Assembly: GCF_009765775.1 (NCBI RefSeq)
Contig: NZ_LMUU01000132.1
Location: forward strand, 50,046 to 84,678
Direction: 5' to 3'
Length of the DNA stretch: 34,633 nt
Source: Beijerinckia sp. L45
GTDB taxonomy: Bacteria; Pseudomonadota; Alphaproteobacteria; Rhizobiales; Beijerinckiaceae
Shown: positions 7,561-15,836 of the stretch, in pieces
How positions within the stretch are numbered: the stretch's first letter is position 1
Layout: the number at the start of each line of letters is the position of its first letter
Program-made: the position numbers and the translations under genes
Notes under the pieces: generated by a model
Told to the model about the DNA's origin: nothing
What the model saw: only the letters and a program-made list of their open reading frames with translations
Database searches by the model: none

Positions 7561-8217
7561 CTATGGGACGATGGCCATCCGGGCGAGCGACGCCAGAATC
7601 CGGCGCTTCCCGCGCTCGATGTGCTGCGCCACCAGGCGCACGGCTTTGCGGCCCTCGCCGGCCTGGAGCGCGTCGATGATGGCATTGTGCTCCGCCAGCA
7701 TCGAACGGGACTCCGTCGCCTTCGAAGTCGCGAGATCGAGCACGACCAATCGGTCGAGCTGCTCGATGACGTCGCGGGCGGCGGCGCGGATCCGGCCGTT
7801 CGGGCTCATCATGGCGATCGCGACGTGGAAGTCACGGTTGTAGCCGACAAAGCCGCTTTCGCCGCCCCAGGCCTCCAGGGTACGAAACCGATCGAGAGCG
7901 GCAAGATCTGCACTTTCGCCCGATGCCGCCGCGTGTTGCACGGTCGCGGTCTCCATCAGCAGACGCAGATCGAAGATATCGGCGGCGTCCGACAGCGACA
8001 CCGGCGCAACGCGATATCCCTTGCGGGGCTGGACGATGACGAGGCGGTCGGCCTCGAGGCGCATCAGTGCATCCCGCACCGGCGATTTGCTCACCGCGAA
8101 GCGCGTGGCGAGTTCGCCCTCGTGGATGTTTTGCCCGGGCGCCAGGGCACAGGAGAGGATGTCTTCACGAAGCTGCAGATACAGGTTTTCGCGACGCGGT
8201 TCGGGCTGTTCACTCAC
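7561..8217 (-). CDS. GntR-family transcriptional regulator (FCD domain)
   Basis: This DNA-binding regulator has 218 aa and starts at a GTG (8217), with GGAGGA ten bases upstream. The nearby ATG runs straight into a stop. Residues 1-75 form the winged helix: NLYLQLREDILSCALAPGQ, then the recognition region FAVSKSPVRDALMRLEADRL and the wing PRKGYRVAPV. Residues 80-218 form an all-helical FCD effector domain with candidate metal-binding positions in YNRDFHVAI, LAEHNAII and AQHIERGKRRI. FadR/VanR-type proteins of this kind usually repress a neighbouring catabolic operon until a carboxylate-type ligand binds. It lies between the importer operon and the divergent monooxygenase, both of which carry the TGATATCTYAG motif. 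Confidence 0.92.
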   Translation of the reverse strand: MSEQPEPRRENLYLQLREDILSCALAPGQNIHEGELATRFAVSKSPVRDALMRLEADRLVIVQPRKGYRVAPVSLSDAADIFDLRLLMETATVQHAAASGESADLAALDRFRTLEAWGGESGFVGYNRDFHVAIAMMSPNGRIRAAARDVIEQLDRLVVLDLATSKATESRSMLAEHNAIIDALQAGEGRKAVRLVAQHIERGKRRILASLARMAIVP

Positions 8218-8290
8218 GTCGACGTCATCCTCCGGCGCGGCACCGTGGTGGGCCGGCCACCCTGACTAGCACGTTCTTTTTCTGGCCGCC

Positions 8291-8301
8291 TGATATCTTA
8301 G
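8291..8301 (+). promoter_or_regulatory. Candidate GntR operator, copy C (TGATATCTTAG)
   Basis: This site matches copies A and B at 10 of 11 bases. It sits almost exactly midway between the GntR start (8217) and the monooxygenase start (8377), about 75 bp from each. A single site there could control both divergent promoters, giving autoregulation plus control of the oxygenase. Confidence 0.5.
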
Positions 8302-8376
8302 CGAATACGATTTATGCGGGCGAGCGAGGGGGGTTGGCAAGGGTTTTGCGCGGCGCTCGGCGAAACTGGAGGCGTC

Positions 8377-9717
8377 GTGAAACCACAGATCCATCTCGCG
8401 CTCGACCCGTCGTGGACACAGGTCGAAACCCAATGGCGTTCGCCCGGATCGCGGGTCGGACCCCGGTACCCGGATGTCGCAATGTTCGAAGACATGGCGC
8501 GGCTTGCGGAACGCGGGCTCTTCGACATGATCTTCTTCGGCGACGGCACCGGCATTCCCGACACCTGGACCGGCGGCATTGCGGATGCCGTGACCTACGG
8601 CGTGGCCTGGCCGCGGATGGACATGAGCCCGTGGATCACCGCGATGTCGCGCGTCACCAGCCATATCGGTTTCGGGCTGACCTACGCCTCGACCTTCATG
8701 CATCCGTTCTATACCGCGCGGCTGCTGAATTCGCTCGACCACATCACCAACGGGCGCATGGCCTTCAATGTCGTCACGTCGCAGCGGCGGTCCGATTACG
8801 CCAATTACGGTTTTGACGGGCTCGTCGATCATGGCGAACGCTACGAGCGGCTCGAAGAATTCGTCGATGTCTGCCGCGCCTTGTGGGACAGCGTGGAGCC
8901 GGATGCCTTCGTGTGGGACACGACGACCGGCATGGTCGCCGATCCGGCCAAGATCCATCCTATCAACCACGTCGGCAAGGTGTTCAAGGTCAAGGGGCCG
9001 CTCAACGTGATGGCCTCGCCGCAGCGCCATCCGGTCGTGCTGCAGGCCGGCGGCTCGCCGCGCGGCACACGGGCGGCAGCCCACGTCGCCGACCACGTCT
9101 TCGGCCTGACGAAATCCATCCCGGCAATGCGCAAGCAGCGCGACGATCTCGATGCCGCGCTGCGGGCCGAGGGCCGTGATCCCGCAGGCGTCGGCATCAT
9201 CTGGTCGATCCGCACCATTGTCGGCGAGACCCAGGCCGAGGCCAAGGCCTTGCACGAAAGCCTCATCGCCGACGTGCCGCGTGAAGCCGTGGGCGTGTGG
9301 CTTTCGCACAATACGGGATATGACATGGCGCAGCTCCCACCGCGCTTTTCCCTTGGCGAGCTCCAGGCCCGGATCGTCGCCGCGAACGCCTCCCCGGTCG
9401 GCTTCGTCGGTCTGCTGTCGGAAAAATACGGCGATTCGACCGAATTTTCGCGCGACGAATTTTTCGATCATGCGCTCCATGCCGCGACCGGATATGACAC
9501 AGCGCTCGTCGGCGACGCACGACAGGTCGCCGACCGTCTGGAAGAACTGTTCGAGGCGACAGGGAGCCGCGGCGGTTTCATGATCACGTTGTCCCAGGCG
9601 GCGCCGCCGCGCACGCTGGAAAATCTCGTCGATCATCTCGTGCCCGAGCTGCAGCGACGCGGCCGCTACCGGACCCGCTACGATGGCAAGACGCTGCGGG
9701 ACAACCTGGCGACCTGA
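8377..9717 (+). CDS. NtaA/SnaA/DszA-type FMN-dependent monooxygenase
   Basis: This is a flavin-dependent monooxygenase of the bacterial luciferase superfamily, 446 aa. It would use reduced FMN from a separate reductase to oxygenate or cleave an organic substrate. The start is GTG 8377, five bases after TGGAGG, giving VKPQIHLALDPSWTQVETQW; an ATG at 8314 has no such site. Family marks are LFDMIFFGDGTGIPDTW, HPFYTARLLNSLDHITNGR, AFNVVTSQRRSDYANYG and HPVVLQAGGSPRGTRAAA. The nearest described types act on nitrilotriacetate, EDTA, pristinamycin IIB or dibenzothiophene sulfone, but the substrate here cannot be told. No flavin reductase gene lies in the window. It is divergent from the GntR regulator and shares its putative operator. 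Confidence 0.9.
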   Translation: MKPQIHLALDPSWTQVETQWRSPGSRVGPRYPDVAMFEDMARLAERGLFDMIFFGDGTGIPDTWTGGIADAVTYGVAWPRMDMSPWITAMSRVTSHIGFGLTYASTFMHPFYTARLLNSLDHITNGRMAFNVVTSQRRSDYANYGFDGLVDHGERYERLEEFVDVCRALWDSVEPDAFVWDTTTGMVADPAKIHPINHVGKVFKVKGPLNVMASPQRHPVVLQAGGSPRGTRAAAHVADHVFGLTKSIPAMRKQRDDLDAALRAEGRDPAGVGIIWSIRTIVGETQAEAKALHESLIADVPREAVGVWLSHNTGYDMAQLPPRFSLGELQARIVAANASPVGFVGLLSEKYGDSTEFSRDEFFDHALHAATGYDTALVGDARQVADRLEELFEATGSRGGFMITLSQAAPPRTLENLVDHLVPELQRRGRYRTRYDGKTLRDNLAT

Positions 9718-9737
9718 GCGGCTTATGCCAGCGCCGC

Positions 9738-10487
9738 TCAGTCCTCGCAGGCCTTCAACGCCTGGGAAGCGCTGTCGAACGCTGCCCAGGTTCGCTTGGC
9801 CAGACTGCCGCCCACGCTGCAGCGACGGACTCCGAGCTTGGCCAATGCGCGGATGTTGTCGTCGTAGTCGCCGACCACGACGGTGACGGGTTTGGGCGCG
9901 ACCGCGGCGACCAGTTCCGCCACGGCGCCATGATCGAGAATGAAGGGGACGAACAGGCAATCGGCCCCGGCCTCGGCGTAAGCGACCGCACGGGCCAGGC
10001 TGTCGCTGGTCGACATGCCGGGGACGCGAAAGTTCTCGTTACGCCCGATCAGCATCACGCTTGGATCGGCAGCATTGATCGCCTCGCGCGCGGCAGCAAT
10101 GCGGTCGACCGCGAGGCCAAGCTCGTACATCGTGCTGCCCGACCAGTCTTCGATCGAAATGCCGGCCACGCCCGTTCCAACCGCCAGCGCGACATTCGTC
10201 GCGACCGCTTCGGGCCGATCGGCGAAGCCGTTCTCGAAGTCCGCATTGACCGGCAGATCCGTGGAATCGACCAGCATGGCGAGATGCGCAAGCACTGCGT
10301 CGCGGCTCAACCCGCCATCGTCCTTGCCTGCGGCCCAGGCGGCGCCGGCGCTGGTCGATGCGATCGCCTTGAAACCGCGTTTGGTCAGACGGATCGCGCT
10401 TCCCGCATCCCAGGCGTTAGGAATGATAAAGAAGCCGGTCTTGTGCAAGGCCCGAAAGGTGGCGCGCTTCTCGGTGATCGTCGGCAT
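9738..10487 (-). CDS. PEP mutase/isocitrate lyase-superfamily protein
   Basis: The product has 249 aa from ATG 10487, with GGGAGAG about seven bases upstream; the longer frame to 10586 is not needed. It is a TIM-barrel enzyme of the phosphoenolpyruvate mutase/isocitrate lyase superfamily, seen from FFIIPNAWDAGSAIRL, the substrate loop STSAGAAWAAG, the Mg-binding motif PVNADFENGFAD and AGISIEDW. The isocitrate lyase KKCGH motif is absent, so glyoxylate-cycle activity is unlikely. Members of this short group include C-C lyases and decarboxylases acting on 2-oxo or 2-hydroxy acids. It converges on the monooxygenase and may process a carbon fragment from that pathway, which is an inference from position only. 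Confidence 0.88.
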   Translation of the reverse strand: MPTITEKRATFRALHKTGFFIIPNAWDAGSAIRLTKRGFKAIASTSAGAAWAAGKDDGGLSRDAVLAHLAMLVDSTDLPVNADFENGFADRPEAVATNVALAVGTGVAGISIEDWSGSTMYELGLAVDRIAAAREAINAADPSVMLIGRNENFRVPGMSTSDSLARAVAYAEAGADCLFVPFILDHGAVAELVAAVAPKPVTVVVGDYDDNIRALAKLGVRRCSVGGSLAKRTWAAFDSASQALKACED

Positions 10488-10675
10488 GCTTGACTCTCCC
10501 GTCGTTTCTGGGCGTTCAGCCGGGCCGGCCGCCCATTTGTGAGGGAAGGCAAGAACAGGCCAACGTTCGCCCGGCTCGTCGGCCAACGCGTCCGACCGGC
10601 GATCGAACTCTGGCGTTCAGATGGATTTCAAGCAAGATCACCGGACGGCGCAAGCATTCTGCCCCTGTAGGCCGA

Positions 10676-12091
10676 TCACGCGGGATCGACCAAGGCCCCG
10701 GCGTTCATGATGTTGTCGGGGTCATGGGCCGTCTTGAGACGCCGCATCAGCGCCAGCCGCACGGGATCGCCATAACGCTCCAGGAGATCGCGCTTCAGGC
10801 GCGCCACACCATGCTCGCCGCTATAGGTGCCGCCGAGGCCGAGAGCGATCGCGTAGAGGCGGTGCGACAGGTCGCCTTCGATCAAGTCGGTGAACGCCAG
10901 GCGCTCGGCGCCAGGCGGCACGAGGACGTTGTAATGCAGGTTGCCGTCGCCGAGATGCCCGTAGACGGAAAGGCGGAGGCGCTCGTCGTAGCAGCGGACG
11001 GTCTCGCCCGCCGCCGCGAGGAAGGGCTCGATGGCGCCAAGCGGCAGGGAGATATCGTGCTTGACCGAGCCGCCGGCCTTCTTCTCGCCCTCGGGAATGC
11101 TTTCGCGCAGCGTCCACATCGCCGCGCGCTGGCGGTCGTTCTGGGCCAGCAGCGCATCGCTCACCCAGCCCGCTTCGACCATCGCCTCGAGGGTGCCCGT
11201 CAGCAGATCATCAAGCGGCAGACGCGTCGACGAGGAGGAAAACTCGATCAGCAGCGCCCCGCCGGGACCCGCCTTCAGAGCGCCAGGCTGGGCACCCTGC
11301 ACGAGGGCGATCGCCGGCGCCGTGATGTACTCGAACGAGGACACCAGATCGGCGCTCTCGCGACGCGTGACCGCCAGCATCCGGGCGAGCGGCGCGTCGG
11401 CCGCGAGTTCGACCCAGACGGTCGCGCGCGCCACAGGTTTGGGACCAAGCTTCAGCACGACGCCGGTGACGATCCCCAGCGTGCCCTCGGACCCGATGAA
11501 ATTCTGTTTGAGATCGTAGCCCGTATTGTTCTTCCGCAAACGGCCCATGTCGTCGAGCACGTCGCCGTTCGGCAGGACGACTTCAAGGCCGAGCACGAGA
11601 TCGCGCGTTATGCCGTAGCGCAGGACGGACAGACCGCCGGCGTTGGTGCCGACATTGCCGCCGAGCCGGCAGCTGCCTTCAGACCCTAAACTGAGCGACA
11701 GCATGAGATCATGATCGAGCGCGGCCTTCTGGGCATCCGCGAGGATCACGCCGGCATCCGCCGACAGGGTGTGGCCGAGAGGGTCGACCTCGCGGATGCG
11801 GTTCATCCGCTCCAGGCTGACGACCAGTTGCCGGCCGCTCATGTCGGGGGTGGCGCCGCCGCAGTAGCCGGTGTTGCCGGCTTGCGGGACGAGCCCGAAG
11901 CCGTGGCGGGCCGCGAGACGGGTGATCTGCTGCACCTCTGCGGTATTGGCGGGGCGGAGCACCGCCGGTGTCGTGCCACGCAGAAGATCGCGATGATCGA
12001 CGACGTAGCGCTCGACGAGGTCGGCGCTTGTCACCACCCCCGTCGCGCCGAGGACGTCGCGGAACACATCGATCGGGTCGTCGGAACGCAT
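10676..12091 (-). CDS. FAD-binding oxidase/dehydrogenase (GlcD/D-2-hydroxyacid type)
   Basis: This flavoprotein has 471 aa and starts at ATG 12091 behind GAGGAGAG. The N-terminal FAD-binding PCMH-type domain is seen in LRPANTAEVQQITRLAARHG, QAGNTGYCGGATPD and GGNVGTNAGGLSVLRYGI. The C-terminal FAD-oxidase domain carries the metal-ligand motif YGHLGDGNLHYNV and the closing GEHGVARLKRDLL. Relatives oxidise glycolate, D-lactate, D-2-hydroxyglutarate or similar 2-hydroxyacids, passing electrons to a carrier. It lies 188 bp upstream of the PEP mutase-like gene on the same strand, so the two may be co-transcribed and handle consecutive 2-hydroxy/2-oxo acid steps. The precise substrate is not readable. 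Confidence 0.92.
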   Translation of the reverse strand: MRSDDPIDVFRDVLGATGVVTSADLVERYVVDHRDLLRGTTPAVLRPANTAEVQQITRLAARHGFGLVPQAGNTGYCGGATPDMSGRQLVVSLERMNRIREVDPLGHTLSADAGVILADAQKAALDHDLMLSLSLGSEGSCRLGGNVGTNAGGLSVLRYGITRDLVLGLEVVLPNGDVLDDMGRLRKNNTGYDLKQNFIGSEGTLGIVTGVVLKLGPKPVARATVWVELAADAPLARMLAVTRRESADLVSSFEYITAPAIALVQGAQPGALKAGPGGALLIEFSSSSTRLPLDDLLTGTLEAMVEAGWVSDALLAQNDRQRAAMWTLRESIPEGEKKAGGSVKHDISLPLGAIEPFLAAAGETVRCYDERLRLSVYGHLGDGNLHYNVLVPPGAERLAFTDLIEGDLSHRLYAIALGLGGTYSGEHGVARLKRDLLERYGDPVRLALMRRLKTAHDPDNIMNAGALVDPA

Positions 12092-12369
12092 GATCTCTCC
12101 TCGCGAGGCGGCGGATGGACGGGGTGACCGCGTGACACAAGATCGCGACTCCGCATCGCTGGCGCCAGAGGTATCGCGTGCCTGTCGCCACTGCAATGAA
12201 GCGCCGAGAACAGGACCGTCAACGCGTCAAGGGGTCGACGCCATTGGCGCAGCCGCCGGCCCGTCCGATCGCAGCGTCCCGCGGTCAGGCTCACCCAAGC
12301 TTCGGGCGCTAGGACCGATGTCTTGGTCGAGGCGACAACGTAAGACCAGCGACGGGTTGGCCTCTGGCA

Positions 12370-12777
12370 ATGAGCGGTAGCGGCATGTCTGATGTTGAGG
12401 CCTTGATCAGAATGGTGCCGGAGCACAAAATATCGGCAAGCGAAGAGACGGATCCGGACACGCTGACCAATCTCTTCAAGAAGATCGTTGCCGACGGCTA
12501 TTGGACGCACCCCATCGTCCTCGAAGAAGACAATCTGGTCGTCATGGACGGCCACCACAGGCTCGCCGTCGCCAGATCCCTCAAGCTGCGGGCCGTGCCG
12601 GCCGTCCTCTATTCCTATCGCGATGTGCGCGTCGAAAGCCGGCGGGACGATCGCACCGTCAGCCCCGCGCAAATCATTCGATGCGGCCTGACGAATACGC
12701 TGATGCCCGCAAAGACGACGCGCCATTGCTTTCCGACCACGCTGACCTGTTCCATTGCGCTAAGCGACTTGATGTGA
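12370..12777 (+). CDS. ParB/Srx-fold protein resembling free serine kinase SerK/SbnI
   Basis: The product has 135 aa. MVPEHKISASEETDPDTL, a HPIVLEEDNLVVMDGHHR stretch and a C-terminal PAKTTRHCFP are the hallmark order of the SerK/SbnI group of ParB-like proteins. Described members phosphorylate free L-serine to O-phospho-L-serine using ADP or ATP. The DGHHR motif and the C-terminal K-T-T-R-H motif are intact. It could start at 12370 or at ATG 12385; neither has a strong ribosome binding site. It opens a forward cluster with two PLP enzymes and an ATP-grasp ligase, so it may supply phosphoserine or bind a seryl substrate. That role is inferred. Confidence 0.72.
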   Translation: MSGSGMSDVEALIRMVPEHKISASEETDPDTLTNLFKKIVADGYWTHPIVLEEDNLVVMDGHHRLAVARSLKLRAVPAVLYSYRDVRVESRRDDRTVSPAQIIRCGLTNTLMPAKTTRHCFPTTLTCSIALSDLM

Positions 12778-13008
12778 GCGCCGATAAAACGGCTGGCTAC
12801 GCATTGGTCGACCAAACGTCCGGCAAAGGGGCGGCGGTTTGGCTTGGAACAATACGCGACACTTTGTCGTGAGGTCCGAACATCGATCGCGCAGGCTGCC
12901 GAAGACAAACGTCGAACGCCGTCACAAGAATCTGTTAACCATACCGGGCACACAATCGCGGACCGAGCGCTTCGGTTCGACGTCCGAGCGGGCCGTGAGG
13001 TTTTAGTT
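12778..13008 (+). other. 231-bp gap inside the SerK-like/PLP cluster
   Basis: The frame of the downstream PLP gene is open back to a TTG at 12844, but the stretch has no good ribosome binding site and its translation does not resemble an enzyme N-terminus. No terminator hairpin is evident, so read-through from the SerK-like gene is possible. A promoter for the downstream genes cannot be excluded. Confidence 0.35.
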
Positions 13009-14583
13009 GTGAAGCCTGCCACCAGCATAGAGACCGACGCGAGACGATCGGCGTTGGCGCCCGGCGTCCTGCGGGATACGGCCACCTATCTCGCTGCGGG
13101 GGGCGACAGCCGCCTGGATCTGGATGCTGCCACGGACCTCAACAAGTATGGCTGCTCGGTTGTCCCTCGGGGATCGGCGGCGAACTTTGGGTCCTCGACC
13201 GCGAGCTCGATTTCGCCGCGCGCATTCCAGCGCGTGGAACGCGCCTTGGCGTCGTGGCATAGCGCGACCGCATCGCAGGGACAGGCTGCGGCGCTCGATC
13301 GCCATGTCGACGCCATGCGCGATGAACTCGCGGATCTTCTCGGCCTGAGCCAGGTCGACGTCGACATCATCTTGTCGCCGTCCGGCACGGACGCTCAGCT
13401 GCATGCCCTTGCGTTGTTCCACGCGGCAACGGCTGTCCCGGTGGCAACCATCGTCGTCGGCGCGGACGAGACCGGAAGCGGCGCCGTCTTCACCGCCGCG
13501 GGGCGTCACTTCGATGTCGTCACCGCAACGGGAAAGCGGGTGCAAAAAGGCGCACGGATCGATGGGATGACGCGGGTCGCGCCGACAACGCATATCCCGG
13601 CCAACGGCCCCGATGGCCCCCGTTCGACCGACGAAATCGATCGAGACCTCGTCGCGGCCATCAAGGAAGCGGACCGGAACGGCTACAAAATCCTGCTCCA
13701 GGCGATGAACGCCTCGAAGCTCGGACGCCGATATCCCAGTGACAGCTGCCTTGCCGAAATCCGCGTGCGCTGGAGCGGGACGGTCCAGATTGTGATCGAT
13801 GCCTGCCAGATGCGTCTGAGCCGGCGCCGGCTACGCCACCACCTGCAGTGTGGCGACATGGTCATCGTCACGGGATCGAAGTTCTTCACCGGGCCCGCCT
13901 TCAGCGGCGCGCTCCTGGCCCCGTCGTCGTTTTGCGACCGACTTTCCGGGCCCGGCGATATTCCATCCGGAATGGCGGACTACATGCTGCGGTATCAGTG
14001 GCCCGTCAGACGGCGGCACATCCGAACGGCGTTTGCCGAGACCGGATGCCCGGGCGCGTGGCTGCGCTGGGAGGGCGCCCTGGCGGAAATGCGTTCCTAC
14101 TATTCCGTCCCCCATCACTTTCGCACACACGCCTTGCAAAGGTTTTCTTCCGCCGTCGGTAAGCTTTACGGCGATGGATGCCGGCCCACGACATTTGACG
14201 GTGACCCCGCCGCAGATGTGATGGATGAAGAGTTCGCGGTTCGAACGCTGTTTCCGTTCGTTCTTCATGAAAAGGGCACGCCTGTCTCGCCGCAACGGGC
14301 AAGCCTGCTGCATCGACAGTTGAACAACGATACGCGTCTATCGCCGATGACGGCGGAGATCCGCAACCCCGCCTATCGCATGTACAGCATCGGCCAGCCC
14401 GTTCTGCTGGAACGCGACGGGCAGGCGACGGCCGCGTTGCGGGTCAGCGCGGACGCCCGATACGTCACGGATTGTTGGGCCTCAAGCTTCGACGTCTCGA
14501 GCAAGCGGATAGAGGCGCATCTTCTCGATCTGAAAAGCATGTTTGCCAAAATGGAAGCCTTGCAGGCAAAGGATACGACGTGA
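13009..14583 (+). CDS. Orphan fold-type-I PLP-dependent enzyme
   Basis: The product has 524 aa from a GTG at 13009, chosen because GAGG lies eight bases upstream; a TTG at 12844 would add 55 unconvincing residues. A PLP-enzyme fold is indicated by the cofactor-phosphate loop IILSPSGTDAQLHALALF, the segment IVVGADETGSGAVFTAAGRH, the pyridine-nitrogen Asp in VIDACQMR (about 264) and the Schiff-base Lys in VTGSKFFTGPAFSG (about 291). Overall it looks like an aminotransferase class V or cysteine-desulfurase-like scaffold, but I do not recognise a characterised subgroup. Its stop overlaps the ATP-grasp start by GTGA. The reaction (transamination, lyase or condensation) is unknown. Confidence 0.8.
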   Translation: MKPATSIETDARRSALAPGVLRDTATYLAAGGDSRLDLDAATDLNKYGCSVVPRGSAANFGSSTASSISPRAFQRVERALASWHSATASQGQAAALDRHVDAMRDELADLLGLSQVDVDIILSPSGTDAQLHALALFHAATAVPVATIVVGADETGSGAVFTAAGRHFDVVTATGKRVQKGARIDGMTRVAPTTHIPANGPDGPRSTDEIDRDLVAAIKEADRNGYKILLQAMNASKLGRRYPSDSCLAEIRVRWSGTVQIVIDACQMRLSRRRLRHHLQCGDMVIVTGSKFFTGPAFSGALLAPSSFCDRLSGPGDIPSGMADYMLRYQWPVRRRHIRTAFAETGCPGAWLRWEGALAEMRSYYSVPHHFRTHALQRFSSAVGKLYGDGCRPTTFDGDPAADVMDEEFAVRTLFPFVLHEKGTPVSPQRASLLHRQLNNDTRLSPMTAEIRNPAYRMYSIGQPVLLERDGQATAALRVSADARYVTDCWASSFDVSSKRIEAHLLDLKSMFAKMEALQAKDTT

Positions 14584-15836
14584 CCGCGAGTCTCAATTCA
14601 TCCGCTTGGCTTGGGCCGGAGGCACCGATGACTCCGACGGATGGGCACGAAGCCGACGTCCGCTGTCACGACAGGACGGGCCTGGCAACGCTCGTCCGCG
14701 CCGCCATGGAGGGCGGCGACATGCTGCAGGTCCGGGACGATCTTTTGCGCTCTGACAACGACCATGGGGCGGCCATGGACTTGGCGGTCGTCGAGCAGCT
14801 GCTCGGGAATCGCGCGCGGGGGTTGGAGATCCAGGCCGCAGCGCTTCAGCATGCCCGATGCTTCCGATCGCGCGGCTATCCGCTGGCACCGCGCCTTCGC
14901 GTTCTTGCGCTGGCCGCGCCGGTCGACATCGGCGCCAACACACCGATCGAGTTTCTCATCAGAGACGAAACCATCGAGCTGAAGACCCTGTATTTCGTTC
15001 CAGGTCTACCGGCGGATCTGATCCCGGATCATGATGTCGCGATCGTCACGATGTCGGACGAGGAGGTCTCGACGGCGAGCCTCGACCAGATCAAGACGCT
15101 GGCGGCGACGTGGCCCAAACCGATGTTGAATCGGCCGGATCGGGTCGGCAATACCGATCGCGATCGGCTCTATTCCTTGATCCACACCGTCCCCGCTTTG
15201 AAAATCAACCCGACGGTCAGGATCGAGCGCGATAAGCTCGAAGCCATCGGTGGCGGGCGCGAGACGTTCGTGGGCGACATCGCCTTTCCGATCATCGCAA
15301 GGCCCGTGGGGTCCCACGCGGGACACGGCCTGCAGCGGCTCGTCGGTCCCGGCGACGTCGAACCCTACCTCGCGTTCCAGCTGAGCTCGGAATTCTTTAT
15401 CTCCCCCTACACGGACTACAGCAGTCCCGACGGCCTGTTCCGAAAATACCGCGTGGTCTTCGTCGACGGGCAGCCCTATGCCTGCCACATGGCGATTTCC
15501 GAGCAATGGGCCATCTGGTACCTGAATGCCGAGATGGAGGCCTCGGAGGCGAAGCGGCTCGAGGAGGCGCATTTCATGGCGCACTTCGGCGCGGCCTTCG
15601 GCCTGCGCCACGCGGCGGCACTAGCGGATGTCGCGCTTCGTTTGGGACTGGACTACTTCGTGATCGACTGCGCGGAAACGAAAGACGGAAAGCTGCTTGT
15701 CTTCGAGGCCGGCGTGACGATGATCGTCCATGATCTGGATCAGGCTGAGATGTTTGCCTATAAGCCGCCGCAGATGCGCAAGGTGTTCGCCGCCTTCACC
15801 GCCATGCTCGATCGAAAAGCTGCGGAGCGTCAATGA
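14580..15836 (+). CDS. ATP-grasp ligase-like protein
   Basis: The product has 418 aa starting at GTG 14580, which overlaps the previous stop. Residues 30-100 are helical and repeat-like (DLAVVEQLLGNRARGLEIQ), resembling a TPR-type extension. Residues 105-200 form an alpha/beta domain with LNRPDRVGNTDRDRLY. The ATP-grasp core follows: FPIIARPVGSHAGHGL (236-251), KYRVVFVDGQPYACHMAIS (289-307), and the metal-binding acidic positions in YFVIDCAET (Asp363) and LLVFEAG (Glu376). ATP-grasp enzymes join a carboxylate to an amine or thiol through an acyl phosphate. Placed between two PLP enzymes, it probably makes an amide bond between amino-acid-like units. The usual final Asn after Glu is replaced in VFEAGVT, which needs checking. 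Confidence 0.78.
   Translation: MTASLNSSAWLGPEAPMTPTDGHEADVRCHDRTGLATLVRAAMEGGDMLQVRDDLLRSDNDHGAAMDLAVVEQLLGNRARGLEIQAAALQHARCFRSRGYPLAPRLRVLALAAPVDIGANTPIEFLIRDETIELKTLYFVPGLPADLIPDHDVAIVTMSDEEVSTASLDQIKTLAATWPKPMLNRPDRVGNTDRDRLYSLIHTVPALKINPTVRIERDKLEAIGGGRETFVGDIAFPIIARPVGSHAGHGLQRLVGPGDVEPYLAFQLSSEFFISPYTDYSSPDGLFRKYRVVFVDGQPYACHMAISEQWAIWYLNAEMEASEAKRLEEAHFMAHFGAAFGLRHAAALADVALRLGLDYFVIDCAETKDGKLLVFEAGVTMIVHDLDQAEMFAYKPPQMRKVFAAFTAMLDRKAAERQ

Noticed and set aside
8266-9960. 564-codon reverse frame
   Set aside because: It is antisense to the flavin monooxygenase, which carries family motifs on the forward strand.
12501-12872. Second forward frame overlapping the SerK-like gene, raising the idea of a frameshift
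   Set aside because: The SerK-like frame keeps its conserved C-terminal PAKTTRH motif to the end, so no frameshift is needed. The other frame has no family marks.
12844-13008. TTG start adding 55 residues to the PLP enzyme
   Set aside because: There is no ribosome binding site, and the added residues are not enzyme-like. GTG 13009 has GAGG at good spacing.
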